A stretch of DNA of 59,127 nucleotides. It comes from Argonema galeatum A003/A1 (GTDB taxonomy: Bacteria > Cyanobacteriota > Cyanobacteriia > Cyanobacteriales > Aerosakkonemataceae). Numbering within the stretch: the first letter of the stretch is position 1; every line of letters starts with the position of its first letter. A program made the translations under genes and the position numbers. Shown here one piece after another: positions 1 to 8,972 of this stretch. Below the pieces are notes generated by a model. That model saw nothing but the letters and a program-made list of their open reading frames with translations. It was not told where the DNA came from and searched no databases. The stretch is from the NCBI RefSeq assembly GCF_023333595.1, contig NZ_JAIQZM010000038.1, forward strand, positions 1-59,127, written 5' to 3'.

Positions 1-46
1 AAGGTTTTAACCAATAAATTATATGCCCGAATGCTTCGCCCCTACT
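1..46. repeat. Right half of a GCTTCGCCCC-ended palindromic repeat
   Basis: The first bases end in AATGCTTCGCCCCTAC, which matches the right end of the complete copy at 3511-3586. A related copy lies at 45241-45313. The left half lies outside the window. Small non-autonomous element type; no coding content seen. Confidence 0.55.
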
Positions 47-130
47 GCCCTAATCGACGAGAGCGGTTGCTATACATAAGAAAGAAGTCTATAAGTCAAT
101 AGGAAAAAATGCTTAATTACTAAATGAAAT

Positions 131-159
131 GGAAAAGTTGGGTTTGACTCAACTTTTCC
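131..159 (-). terminator. Hairpin behind the methyltransferase gene
   Basis: GGAAAAGTTG and CAACTTTTCC form a 10-bp stem with a 9-base loop, about 10 bases past the stop codon of the gene that ends at 169 on the minus strand. On that strand no long T run follows, so termination strength is uncertain. Confidence 0.5.
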
Positions 160-168
160 ACCCAACTT

Positions 169-1098
169 TTAGCTCGCGCTGGCAATAATGGTGCGGTGGC
201 GAGGACTGTTGCGAGTAATAGTTGGCGTTGCGAAACCAGCATCTAACAAGGCTTGTTCAATATCCAAACTGAAATATTCATCTAACCAAGGTTCGGTACT
301 TTTGAGCAATGTCAGAATATACGGCGGCATTTTGGCGTAGATTTCCGATTTAGGATTCATATCCATGATGGCTAAATGACCGTTTGGACGCAGCAGACGC
401 CGCGCTTGGCGGAAAATTTGCCGCGTTGCTTCTTGCGGCAGTTCGTGGCACACCAGGAAGATAGATACTAAATCAAATGACGCTGAGGGTAAACCAGTTG
501 ATTCGGCGGCGGCATGAACCCAACGGATTTGAGCGTTACGCTGGTGGGAGTTGTAGTTTGCAACTGCCAGAAAATAGGGTGATAAGTCAAGACCAGTTAT
601 TTTTGCCTGGGGATAGGTATCCTGGAGGGCAAAGGTACTCATCCCCACGCTGCAACCGATATCCAAAATATTTTGTGGGTGGTTGGGAATATGGGCGAGG
701 ATATCGTGGTAACTTTGACGTAGTTTGGAATCTCCATCGGCACTTGCATTCCCCCAAATAGTGGCGTGGACGGTATAGGCGGCAACTTCCACTTCTAAGG
801 CAGGTTCCCAACCGAGATTGCCGTTATCGTAGGCATGGAACGATCGCAGGTAGTAATCTGGGTAAGTTATGTTGGGGTTTTGTACCTGCGCTAAGTGGGT
901 TTCCCAATCGTGCGATCGCAACTCCTCTACTTGCTTTGTCCAAGACACACCAATCTTCTCGGCTCGTTTCATCATCATTTGACGAGCTTGATGTTTGGCT
1001 AAGGCAGCTATCGGTTTGACAGCAAGCACTCCATTGATGAAGCGCGAAGCTAATCCAGTATCGGTATTATCTACAGTAGCAGTCATTTGATTAGTCAT
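169..1098 (-). CDS. Class I SAM-dependent methyltransferase
   Basis: 309 residues. The SAM-binding motif I, LDIGCSVGMS, lies near residues 145-154, an acidic post-I loop (GLDLSPYF) near 171, and a motif IV/post-IV region (FDLVSIFLVCHELP) near 208. This is the Rossmann-type fold of methyltransferase families 11/25. The roughly 140 residues before the fold have no motif I recognise, and the substrate cannot be told. The stretch upstream of the start is made of the short repeat CAGTCATTTGTCATTAG, so the ATG at 1098 lies in repeat DNA and the second ATG at 1086 is an equally good start. The gene stands alone, followed by a hairpin. Confidence 0.8.
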   Translation of the reverse strand: MTNQMTATVDNTDTGLASRFINGVLAVKPIAALAKHQARQMMMKRAEKIGVSWTKQVEELRSHDWETHLAQVQNPNITYPDYYLRSFHAYDNGNLGWEPALEVEVAAYTVHATIWGNASADGDSKLRQSYHDILAHIPNHPQNILDIGCSVGMSTFALQDTYPQAKITGLDLSPYFLAVANYNSHQRNAQIRWVHAAAESTGLPSASFDLVSIFLVCHELPQEATRQIFRQARRLLRPNGHLAIMDMNPKSEIYAKMPPYILTLLKSTEPWLDEYFSLDIEQALLDAGFATPTITRNSPRHRTIIASAS

Positions 1099-1265
1099 CA
1101 GTCATTTGTCATTAGTGATTTGTCTATAATACCAATGTCCGGTTGTAGACTTATCCTGTCAGTAGCGGCAATTGCTGAGCAATACCCACCCTCCAATTCT
1201 AATGACCAATGACTAATGACTAATACACCTCTCCAGAAATTAAAGGTGCGTTACCTGTAACCCTT

Positions 1266-1293
1266 GTAGAGACGTTGCATGCAACGTCTCTAC
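1266..1293. repeat. GTAGAGACGTT palindrome
   Basis: Perfect inverted repeat GTAGAGACGTTGCA/TGCAACGTCTCTAC between two minus-strand genes. The same core (GTAGAGACGTTTCATG and its complement) forms the centre of the 115-bp element at 36777-36891, so this may be a solo core or the terminator of the gene upstream. Confidence 0.5.
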
Positions 1294-1319
1294 ATTATTT
1301 GAAAGGAGATGACCAATGA

Positions 1320-2954
1320 CTATTTTGTTTTTGGTTTGAGTGCTAGCAACATTTCCACTTGACTCGTTGATGCGTCAGGCTGAGTAGCGGTGAGTCCGAT
1401 ACCGCGAATGGAATTGAGGATGGCGTTGGCGTCTGGCGGGAGGGGGCTATTTTGTGCAGCAGCGAGGTTACGATTTACCAAGGACATTGTTTTGTCCATA
1501 TCGATGTAAAAGTAGCCTATATTTGGCTTCTGCAAAGAACCTGCGATCGCTTTAAAAGATTCGCTACCATCGAGAGAGTTAGAATTGGTTACCATTACAT
1601 CGATAAGTGGACTACCAACTGCCACAAATACCGATTCATTATCCAGCCAACCATATCCTAATAATATTTCTTGACTGGGAAGTTTCCATTCTTTTACTGT
1701 TTTGCCTTGGACGTTTCTTTCTGCTACCGTGATGGAGTTAGTTTGCGCGATCGCATCTATTTTAGCTAATGTTGCTTCTGCGGTTTGGCGATCGCTTGTT
1801 TTCAACACCAAAGCACCACCAAAACCAAACTGAGCTAACAAACCTTGGTCAGATGAAATTGCTGCCAATGCAAATTCCCCATCCATCCAACCAAAAATAT
1901 CTTTATCTAGGTCAAGATTGTAGCTAGTTCTGATTTGCTGTCTGTATTGGTCGAGTTGTTTTTGAAGTTCAGTATTTTTTTCTGATTCTGCTACTACAGC
2001 TGCCCAACCGCGACTGATACCTTGTCCGCTGATGAGTGCGATCGTCTCAAGCGGAAATTGCGCCACCACTTTTCCCGGAGTAGGTTTGTACTCTACTTTA
2101 ATTAAAGACGGATCTACTTTTCCTATTGCTTTCATCCGCAAACCAGAATCATCAACTCCCAATCCCATTACCAAAGATTTTACCAGCTTTAGTTGCGCCA
2201 GAGATTGAGGCGGCAATGGTGGCGAATTAGGATTGCTGGCGATTAATTGTTGTATTACATTTCCGTATTCAGGTATGTAAATTTGCGCCAGAGTATTTTG
2301 TATATCTACACTCTTGGAAAGAAGGCTAACTGCATTTTCTTTCTTAGCAAATGAAGGTTGTCCTTTGAAAGTGTCTATTGCTTGTTCCACAGCTTTTCTT
2401 TCCGGTGCAAACACTAAATGGTCATTCAAAACAGCGCTGTATGTTTTACCGCTACTACCCGTTGTTTCCAATATTTTGACACCATTGTAGTCTGTCTCCT
2501 GACCTTTAATTTGCGACTTAATTTTATTAGAAAAATTCCAGGCACTTATTTTGTCTTTAATCCCAACTACCATCAAAAGGTTTTGCTTTCCCGGTATATT
2601 TGGGTCTGATGGCAGAACAGCAAACATCACACTACCAAGCCAAGGGTAAATATCTTTTGCATAATCAATTTTCGATTCCGCCGTCATCTGCTTGTTGAAG
2701 TCGTTTAGACCTTTGTTAATAGCAGATTGAGCTTCCGGAGTACCAAATTGCTGCAATTGCGCCCAAGCTTTAGGGTCTGTGGAAATCATGCCTGTCATCA
2801 ATGCTTCATCCGGCACAACTTTAGCACTAGCCAAAGGACTTGTGGCATCGCTAAAAACACCTTTCAAGTAAAGATAGCCAAATACGCCACCTGCTACGAT
2901 AACAGCAAGACCAATTGTAATTGGATTGAGAATACCCGGTTTTTTTTCAGACAT
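1320..2954 (-). CDS. DUF3352 family protein
   Basis: I start the gene at the ATG at 2954 (MSEKKPGILN), which has AAGGATAA a few bases upstream. The longer reading from 2993 runs into CAGTCAT repeat DNA. The product has 544 residues with one membrane segment near residues 14-32 (ITIGLAVIVAGGVFGYLYL), so it is probably a membrane-anchored protein with a large periplasmic part. The rest is a long alpha/beta protein with segments such as PWLGSVMFAVLP and GWLDNESVFVAVGS, which I match to the cyanobacterial DUF3352 family. The function of that family is unknown to me. It is a single gene with no obvious operon partner. Confidence 0.75.
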   Translation of the reverse strand: MSEKKPGILNPITIGLAVIVAGGVFGYLYLKGVFSDATSPLASAKVVPDEALMTGMISTDPKAWAQLQQFGTPEAQSAINKGLNDFNKQMTAESKIDYAKDIYPWLGSVMFAVLPSDPNIPGKQNLLMVVGIKDKISAWNFSNKIKSQIKGQETDYNGVKILETTGSSGKTYSAVLNDHLVFAPERKAVEQAIDTFKGQPSFAKKENAVSLLSKSVDIQNTLAQIYIPEYGNVIQQLIASNPNSPPLPPQSLAQLKLVKSLVMGLGVDDSGLRMKAIGKVDPSLIKVEYKPTPGKVVAQFPLETIALISGQGISRGWAAVVAESEKNTELQKQLDQYRQQIRTSYNLDLDKDIFGWMDGEFALAAISSDQGLLAQFGFGGALVLKTSDRQTAEATLAKIDAIAQTNSITVAERNVQGKTVKEWKLPSQEILLGYGWLDNESVFVAVGSPLIDVMVTNSNSLDGSESFKAIAGSLQKPNIGYFYIDMDKTMSLVNRNLAAAQNSPLPPDANAILNSIRGIGLTATQPDASTSQVEMLLALKPKTK

Positions 2955-3137
2955 TTTATTATCCTTAGATTTGATTAGTTTGTCATCAGTCATCAGTCAT
3001 TTGTAAATAACCGATGACCGAATCTATATCTAAGGTATTAGCAGTTTCGCTGGCAAGCCATAAGTATTTATACGCAGAGATTCTGAAACTCTCACATCTT
3101 GTAGCATGACCCGCTTGGGGTTAAAAACCCTCACATC

Positions 3138-3460
3138 TCATAACCCGCTTGGGGTTCAAACCCCAAGCTCATAGCGAAAGTCCACTGAAGTGGACTGAAA
3201 TTGTTTAGCAGTTCCATAACCCGCTTGGGGTTCAAACCCCAAGCTCATAGCGAAAGTCCACTGAAGTGGACTGATACGAAATCCGGTTATGACAGACCCC
3301 CTATAAATATTTACCAAATTCGCTTTGAGTAAAGGTTTCGGCGTTGATAGCAAGAGCTTTATTAAAGCCGATTTGGGATGAAATCGTTTACCAGTCCACT
3401 GAAGTGGACTTGAGCTATTAGCCTGGGGTTTGAACCCCAGGCGGGCTTTGAGCTTTAAGA
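3138..3460. repeat. Cluster of GGGGTTCAAACCCC / AGTCCACTGAAGTGGACT palindromes
   Basis: Two direct copies (about 3143-3202 and 3219-3274) and an inverted relative (about 3390-3455) each pair a CTTGGGGTTCAAACCCCAAG palindrome with the hairpin AGTCCAC-TGAA-GTGGACT. The stretch 3000-3590 holds no gene. The second hairpin matches, with compensated stem changes, the repeats at 7659-7795 and 7922-8056. Confidence 0.8.
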
Positions 3461-3465
3461 GGTTT

Positions 3466-3634
3466 CCTGTATACAGCGGGAACCGCTGTTATGCGGTACA
3501 GTATGCGAAGGGGAAGGGCGAAGCATTCCGGTAATTCATCTTTGCTGATTACCAATAAATCATCTGCCGGAATGCTTCGCCCCTACCTAAAATGTACTTC
3601 ATAACAGCGGGAACCGCTGTATATGGGTTACAGG
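3466..3634. repeat. Nested repeat: GCTTCGCCC element inside a CCTGTA...TACAGG element
   Basis: Outer arms beginning CCTGTATACAGCGG (3466 on) and the complement of the sequence ending TATGGGTTACAGG (to 3634) share CCTGTA and the ACAGCGGGAACCGCTGT palindrome. Between them sits a complete 76-bp element at 3511-3586 with ends GGGCGAAGCATTCCGG and CCGGAATGCTTCGCCC. The arrangement looks like one short element inserted into another. It forms the upstream flank of the CHAT gene. Confidence 0.6.
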
Positions 3635-3711
3635 CGTTTGGTTTGACAACCCACCCTACGTTTATGCTTGTTAAAATCGCAACAGCCTCAGCATCACCAG
3701 GGAAAACGCAG

Positions 3712-6700
3712 ATGGCGAGAAATCGGTTAACAATCACCCACGAAAATGATACGATTCGCCTATCTTGGCAACGGGGACAAGAAAGCACCCGCTTCGCCGA
3801 TGCTATCCCCTTCCAGCATCCCTTTGATGAGCAAGCGTTGACAGACTTACGCTGGTATCTGGAAGAATTTCTCAGATTTCCCTACGGTATTGAACCAGAT
3901 AAAGCGAAAAAAATCGAGCAGAAGTTGCAGGAATGGGGAGAACAGCTATTTTCCCTAGTATTCCGCAGCAGCGAGAAAGCGCGGCAATTTTTTCAGGCGG
4001 CGACTTGGGACGGGTTGAATCAGTGCCAACTTAGCATAACTTCCGACGACCCAGCGGTGCTGAATTTGCCTTGGGAGTTGCTGTACTCGCCAGATGACCG
4101 AATATTTCTTGCACCCAAAATTGCCCAAATGTATCGCAGTCTCAGCGATTATAAGGTGCGGGGAGAAAAGGGGGAAATGCAGCAGGAAAAATTGAATATT
4201 TTGCTGGTAATTGCGCGTCCTCTGGGAGAAAAAGATATCGGTTTTCAAACAATTGCACGTCCAATGTTGGCAGCGCTCAAAGAAATTCGGCAGCAAGTTA
4301 ATCTTAAAGTATTGCGTCCCCCCAGCTTTCAAGAATTTGAGCGGGAACTGAATAACAATAAAAGTTTTTATCACATCGTTCATTTTGACGGACATGGGAA
4401 ATTTGACCCCACCAGTGTGGGATTTCAACACTCATTTGGAGGTGCAGGACAGGGTTTACTCGTATTTGAAAATCCCGATGGTTCGCCACAACATATTACT
4501 GCTGCCCAAATTGCCCAGAGTTTAACAGATTGCGGCGTGCCGATTTTCGTGTTGAATGCTTGCAAATCTGCCCAAGAGGGAAGCGAACCTTTTTCATCGG
4601 TGGCGACGCGCTTAGTGGCGGAAGGTGCGAAAGGTGTGGTGGCGATGGCTTATTCCGTTTACGCTGTCGGTGCGAAGCATTTCATCGGGCGCTTGTACGA
4701 AGAGTTGGTACTGGGGAAGAGTTTAGCCGAGGCGGTAGCGGCGGGACGTTTGGAAATGTTGAATCAACGCTTGCGCCCAAGTCCCAAAGGCGATTTGCCG
4801 TTGCAAGATTGGTTAGTTCCGGTGCTATATCAGCAGCAATCTTATCAGCCGTTTACACCAAAAGCTGCTCCTGTTAGCCGCGAAGAGAAACGAAAAGCCA
4901 GACAGGAAGCTCAAAGCCGTTCTCTAATGGATATACCAGCAAAGGTTGGTTATGAATTCATTGGTCGAGATTACGATATTTTGCGCTTAGAACGAGCCTT
5001 TCGCCAAAATCATGTAGTGTTGTTGCAAGGTATGGCGGGTGTTGGTAAAACCGAGTTAACTGGTGGTTTTGCCCGGTGGTTAGATGAAACTCAGGGACGT
5101 ATCGGCGGCATTTTCTTTACATCTTTTGAGCAAGGCGCAGGCTTGAGTCTGATAGTAAATCAAATTGGTCGAGTGGTGTGGGGCGAGGATTTTTCTCAGG
5201 ATTTACCGGAAGACCAACTAGATGATGTACTTGATTATTTGCAAAATAACCATTGTCTGTTGATTTGGGATAATTTTGAGCCTGTGGCAGGGTTTCCGAC
5301 TGGAAATGAACCGCTTTTACCTGCGGATGAGCGAGATAATTTGCAGCGGTTTCTCAAAGAGTTGCGCGGTGGGAAATCCTGGGTGCTGATTACCAGTCGG
5401 CGCGAGGAACGTTGGCTGGATTGCGGTTATACGTTATTAAATCTGAAGGGATTGGATGAGAAGGATGCAGAAGAGTTTGCAGCTAAGGTGTTGCGAACTG
5501 TGGGAGTAGATAGGGCGAAATTGCCGCCAGAATATTTGGAATTGTTGAAATTGTTGGGGGGACATCCGCTATCGTTGCGGGTGGTGTTACCGCATTTGAA
5601 AACGCAAAGTCCGGTGCAGTTGATTAAAGATTTGCGGCAGGGAGGCGATAGGTTTTCTGGTGTGGAGGAGGAAGGGAGAGATGAGTCTCTGATTGTGTCG
5701 TTGGATTATTCGTTTGCGAGGTTGTCGGATAAATGCCGTCAGCATTTGCCGTTTTTGGGTTTGTTTAGTGAGCAAGTGAATGCTCATTGCATCAATATGC
5801 TCTCTAATCCAGTCCACACTTATTTCATGATTTCCTTCTCTGGAGAACCTCATAATGACTTTGGACAGGCATATCAGGCGGTTTTTGGGGAAGTCTTGCA
5901 AGAATCGGATTGGTTAAGGATTCTCAACGAAGCCGTAGAAGCAGGCATTTTAGAACATTTAGGTCAAACCCTGTATAAAATTCACCCTGCTCTGCCTTGG
6001 TATTTACGTCAAAGGCTGTCTGAGCGTTATCCTGAAATGGAGGTGAGCAACTTAGAAAAAAAGTTGCTAACTTCTTATGCAGTTTTAGCAGATATTTTCT
6101 GTCAAACACTAATTAGCGACGCTCAGATAGCAATCATGCTATTGTTATTTGAGGAACCCAACTTGCTACAAAATCTCCGACTGGCAGAACAATGCCAGGA
6201 ATGGACTCATGCTATTGTAATTGTGCAAGCTTTAGGGGAAGTTTATAAGCGGCTTGGTCGCCTACTAGAATTTAAGTCAATGAAGCAACGGTTACTCACA
6301 AGAATTGGTAATCGTTTTGCAGATGTTAAACCAAAGGGTCAACGGGCTATTGATTTGTGGATTTATCTTCACGAAAATAATTTTACTACTAATAATATTG
6401 CAGAAATACCAGTTTCAATATATCAAGAAATTATAGATGCGCTTACAGAATTAGAGCATCCCTTAAAATCTACAAGAATTGCTCATTTATATTATGACAT
6501 GGGTGGTGATGCAGAGCAAAAACGTGATTTTATTAAAGCTATTGACTATTATAACAAAGCTCTTGACATACTTAACGATGAAGGAGATACTTACAGAACT
6601 GCTTCTATTTATGCCCAATTGGGTATTGTCGCACAGAAACAAGGTGATTTTAATACAGCGATTACCTATTATCAAAAAGCTCTTGAAATTTTAATAGATT

Positions 6701-7590
6701 CAAAGGATTTCTACAGAGTTGCTAAAGTATACAATTATTTGGGCGTAGTGGCAACAGAAAAAAGAGATTTTGATATGGCAATTATTCATTGTAGTGAAGC
6801 TCTTGAACTTTTTAAAGGGGGAGGATATTTTTACGACGTTGCAACCACTTATACGCACTTAGGCGCAATTGCACTTGGAAAAGAAAAATTTCAAGATGCA
6901 AGTAACTATTATAAAGAAGCTATCAGGAATTTTGAAGATGTGGGCGAAACTGAATCTGCTGCTGTTTGTTATCATCAAATGGGTACTTTAGCATATTTAA
7001 AGCGAGATTTAGAACCAGCAAAACTCTATTATAAAAAGGCATTAGAAATTCGATTAAATAATAAAGATTTTTACAAGGCAGCCAATCAATATCACCAACT
7101 GGGTATGGTAGCAGAAGAAAAACAAGATTTTACCTCAGCAATTAGGTACTACAACCAGTCCCTACAGATTTGCGAAAATTTTGGAGATTTTAACAGTGCT
7201 GCTACTGATTATCACCAACTGGGTATAGTGGCACATAAAAAAGGGGATTTTTATACAGCCATTACTAATTACAAAAAAGCTTTTGAAATTTTTCAAGAAT
7301 TGGAAGACTGGTATAAAGCTTGTTTTCCTTTGAGGGGATTGGCTAAGCTATTAGAAGAGAACAAGATTTTAATTGATGCTATGAAAATTTATATTAAAGC
7401 TTTGTCGATTGACATTGAATATGATAATAAAGAGTTGATTGATTTAGATATCTTGAATTTAGCCCGAATGCTCAAGCTGTTAGGCGAAAGCGAATTTCTG
7501 GCAATTTGGCGCGAGGTAACGGATGGGGAATGTGATGGAGATGTGCGGGCAGCAATTTGGTCAGCGCGGGATAATCTAGAAACAGAATGA
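3712..7590 (+). CDS. CHAT protease - STAND (NB-ARC-like) ATPase - TPR protein
   Basis: 1292 residues from the ATG at 3712 (MARNRLTITH). An in-frame ATG at 3664 is possible; the frame before that is repeat DNA. Three modules are visible. First, a CHAT caspase-like domain with the His motif HFDGHG (His228 likely catalytic) and the Cys motif NACKSA (Cys284). Second, an NTPase with Walker A GMAGVGKTEL (residues 440-449), Walker B LLIWDNFEP (Asp520), a sensor-like LITSRREE and a GHPLSL motif typical of NB-ARC/STAND proteins. Third, at least seven TPR-like units with the signature YHQLGMVAEEKQDFTSAI in the last 350 residues. From STAND biology, the TPRs would sense a ligand and the oligomerised ATPase would switch on the protease; bacterial relatives act in defence or regulated death. 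Its trigger and substrate cannot be read here. Confidence 0.9.
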   Translation: MARNRLTITHENDTIRLSWQRGQESTRFADAIPFQHPFDEQALTDLRWYLEEFLRFPYGIEPDKAKKIEQKLQEWGEQLFSLVFRSSEKARQFFQAATWDGLNQCQLSITSDDPAVLNLPWELLYSPDDRIFLAPKIAQMYRSLSDYKVRGEKGEMQQEKLNILLVIARPLGEKDIGFQTIARPMLAALKEIRQQVNLKVLRPPSFQEFERELNNNKSFYHIVHFDGHGKFDPTSVGFQHSFGGAGQGLLVFENPDGSPQHITAAQIAQSLTDCGVPIFVLNACKSAQEGSEPFSSVATRLVAEGAKGVVAMAYSVYAVGAKHFIGRLYEELVLGKSLAEAVAAGRLEMLNQRLRPSPKGDLPLQDWLVPVLYQQQSYQPFTPKAAPVSREEKRKARQEAQSRSLMDIPAKVGYEFIGRDYDILRLERAFRQNHVVLLQGMAGVGKTELTGGFARWLDETQGRIGGIFFTSFEQGAGLSLIVNQIGRVVWGEDFSQDLPEDQLDDVLDYLQNNHCLLIWDNFEPVAGFPTGNEPLLPADERDNLQRFLKELRGGKSWVLITSRREERWLDCGYTLLNLKGLDEKDAEEFAAKVLRTVGVDRAKLPPEYLELLKLLGGHPLSLRVVLPHLKTQSPVQLIKDLRQGGDRFSGVEEEGRDESLIVSLDYSFARLSDKCRQHLPFLGLFSEQVNAHCINMLSNPVHTYFMISFSGEPHNDFGQAYQAVFGEVLQESDWLRILNEAVEAGILEHLGQTLYKIHPALPWYLRQRLSERYPEMEVSNLEKKLLTSYAVLADIFCQTLISDAQIAIMLLLFEEPNLLQNLRLAEQCQEWTHAIVIVQALGEVYKRLGRLLEFKSMKQRLLTRIGNRFADVKPKGQRAIDLWIYLHENNFTTNNIAEIPVSIYQEIIDALTELEHPLKSTRIAHLYYDMGGDAEQKRDFIKAIDYYNKALDILNDEGDTYRTASIYAQLGIVAQKQGDFNTAITYYQKALEILIDSKDFYRVAKVYNYLGVVATEKRDFDMAIIHCSEALELFKGGGYFYDVATTYTHLGAIALGKEKFQDASNYYKEAIRNFEDVGETESAAVCYHQMGTLAYLKRDLEPAKLYYKKALEIRLNNKDFYKAANQYHQLGMVAEEKQDFTSAIRYYNQSLQICENFGDFNSAATDYHQLGIVAHKKGDFYTAITNYKKAFEIFQELEDWYKACFPLRGLAKLLEENKILIDAMKIYIKALSIDIEYDNKELIDLDILNLARMLKLLGESEFLAIWREVTDGECDGDVRAAIWSARDNLETE

Positions 7591-7658
7591 TAGGGGAAAT
7601 ATGGTGCAAGCTGACAAATTAAAGGGGCGAATTAATAATCTCATCTGCGAAACAGACA

Positions 7659-7795
7659 GCCTGCGAATTGATTCGCAGGCTAATAGCAGAAGTCCTCTGA
7701 AGAGGACTAAATAATGTGGAGAATTCAGTCCGTTTGAACGGACTTTCGCTATGAGCCTTGAAATTGATTTCAAGGCGGGTCTGATGGATGAGCGA
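7659..7795. repeat. Four-hairpin palindromic element, copy 1
   Basis: About 137 bp containing four successive hairpins: GCGAAT-TG-ATTCGC, AGTCCTC-TGAA-GAGGACT, AGTCCGT-TTGA-ACGGACT and CCTTGAAAT-TG-ATTTCAAGG. It begins about 70 bases after the CHAT gene. The second copy at 7922-8056 is a direct repeat with scattered differences that mostly keep the stems paired. Confidence 0.85.
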
Positions 7796-7821
7796 TTATC
7801 TGTGTTGGCGGATTAATCATC

Positions 7822-7931
7822 CCGGTGTGCGTATTAATCCCAGCTGCGAATCGAATCACCCCGGTGTGCGTATTAATCCCAGCTGCGAATCGAATCACCC
7901 CGGTGTGCGTATTAATCCCAGCTGCGAATCA
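7822..7931. repeat. Three tandem copies of a 39-bp unit
   Basis: Units start at 7822, 7861 and 7900 with period 39; each begins CCGGTGTGCGTATTAATCCC and ends with a GCTGCGAATCGA-type motif. The third runs straight into the second four-hairpin element, so the array lies between the two large palindromic elements. No reading frame is maintained across it. Confidence 0.85.
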
Positions 7932-8056
7932 ATTCGCAGGCTAATAGCAGAAGTCCTCTGAAGAGGACTGAATAATGTGGAAAATTCAGTCCGTTTGAAC
8001 GGACTTTTGCTATTAGCCTGGAAATTGATTTCCAGGCGGGCCTGATGGATGAGCCA
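7922..8056. repeat. Four-hairpin palindromic element, copy 2
   Basis: Same order of hairpins and loops as the element at 7659-7795, ending in the same GGATGAG tail. It lies about 100 bases upstream of the Y1 transposase gene, an arrangement like REP palindromes around RAYT genes. Confidence 0.85.
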
Positions 8057-8157
8057 TGCTCTGTGTTTGTAAATAAATGTTTAATCATTAGTGACGCTTG
8101 CCCAAGATTACCAAAATAGTGTAAAATTATGCCAATGTAAATAAAACAGGTATTTTT

Positions 8158-8634
8158 ATGGCTCTTTGGCGGCTTTATTATCACCTTGTTTGGGCAACAA
8201 AAGAACGTCAACCGCTAATCGATCCAAAAAGAGAGCCTGACCTTTATAATTATATTATTGGTAAAGCTGATTCACATCGTTGTATTGTTCATGCCATTGG
8301 CGGCATAGAAGACCATATTCATTTAGTAGTTTCTATTCCTCCGACTCTTTCAATTGTAGATTTTGTTAAACATATCAAAGGTAGCAGTTCTCATGAGATG
8401 AATCAGCTTTTACCGAGTTCGGGAGTAAAATTTGGTTGGCAACGTGGGTACGGGGTGTTTTCTCTTGGACGCAAGCAATTGGATGAGGCTGTAGCTTATG
8501 TGAAGAATCAGAAACAGCATCATTTAGAAGGAACAATTATTGCTGCGTTGGAACGAGAAACGGATGAAGATGATGGGGTAATAGGTTGCGATCGCATTAT
8601 ATATATAAATAAACCTGCTAAAATATATATTTGA
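8158..8634 (+). CDS. Y1/HUH transposase, RAYT-like (IS200/IS605 family TnpA)
   Basis: 158 residues, near normal length for this family. The metal-binding HUH motif is DHIHLV (about residues 55-60) and the catalytic tyrosine is in EAVAYVKNQKQHH near residue 115. The phrase WQRGYGVFSL between them is typical of REP-associated transposases. Such enzymes cut and rejoin single-stranded DNA at sites next to hairpins. No tnpB follows. The gene lies next to two large multi-hairpin repeats, which are natural candidates for its substrate. The last 20 or so residues, after ETDEDD, look like read-through into AT-rich flank. It appears intact. Confidence 0.88.
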   Translation: MALWRLYYHLVWATKERQPLIDPKREPDLYNYIIGKADSHRCIVHAIGGIEDHIHLVVSIPPTLSIVDFVKHIKGSSSHEMNQLLPSSGVKFGWQRGYGVFSLGRKQLDEAVAYVKNQKQHHLEGTIIAALERETDEDDGVIGCDRIIYINKPAKIYI

Positions 8635-8681
8635 GTCAGGTGCTCGGAGTTAAACTAGAAACAGCGTTGTAGGAGAATACC

Positions 8682-8972
8682 ATGCAAGCATACAAAGTTA
8701 AGGGAAAAGTCGATGAGGCAGGTAACTTAGTGGTTACAGAACCTGTTAAAATTACCCCAGGAGATGTAGAGGTAATTGTTTGGCACGCAATTGAAACGGT
8801 TAATAATGCTACAAATGCAAAAAGTCAACCAGAAGCTGCCAGACCTAAAAGGCAAGTTGAATGCTCAATTCCAATCTTGAAAGAGTGGTTAGAAAACACC
8901 GATCCTGTTCCTCCTAATTTTGACCCCGATCGAGCTAAATGGGAATATTTGAAGGAGAAACATAACCTGTGA
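8682..8972 (+). CDS. Antitoxin-like protein paired with a PIN toxin
   Basis: 96 residues with AGGAG well placed before the ATG. The N-terminus (MQAYKVKGKVDEAGNLVVTE) reads like a short AbrB/VapB-style or DUF2281-type strand-rich antitoxin. The C-terminus (PPNFDPDRAKWEYLKEKHNL) is a charged tail that would wrap the toxin. It overlaps the following PIN gene by four bases (GTGA), which implies translational coupling. The antitoxin role is inferred mainly from this pairing. Confidence 0.75.
   Translation: MQAYKVKGKVDEAGNLVVTEPVKITPGDVEVIVWHAIETVNNATNAKSQPEAARPKRQVECSIPILKEWLENTDPVPPNFDPDRAKWEYLKEKHNL

Noticed and set aside
3143..3163. GGGGTTCAAACCCC considered as a tRNA T-arm
   Set aside because: No acceptor, D or anticodon arms flank it, and the same palindrome is repeated next to it. 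No tRNA was found in the window.
7822..7931. 39-bp tandem units considered as CRISPR repeats
   Set aside because: The units follow each other without spacers and are followed by a palindromic element.
7912..8211. Minus-strand ORF over the repeats, sharing a segment with another at 7576-7773
   Set aside because: The shared peptide is only the translation of the duplicated palindromic DNA.
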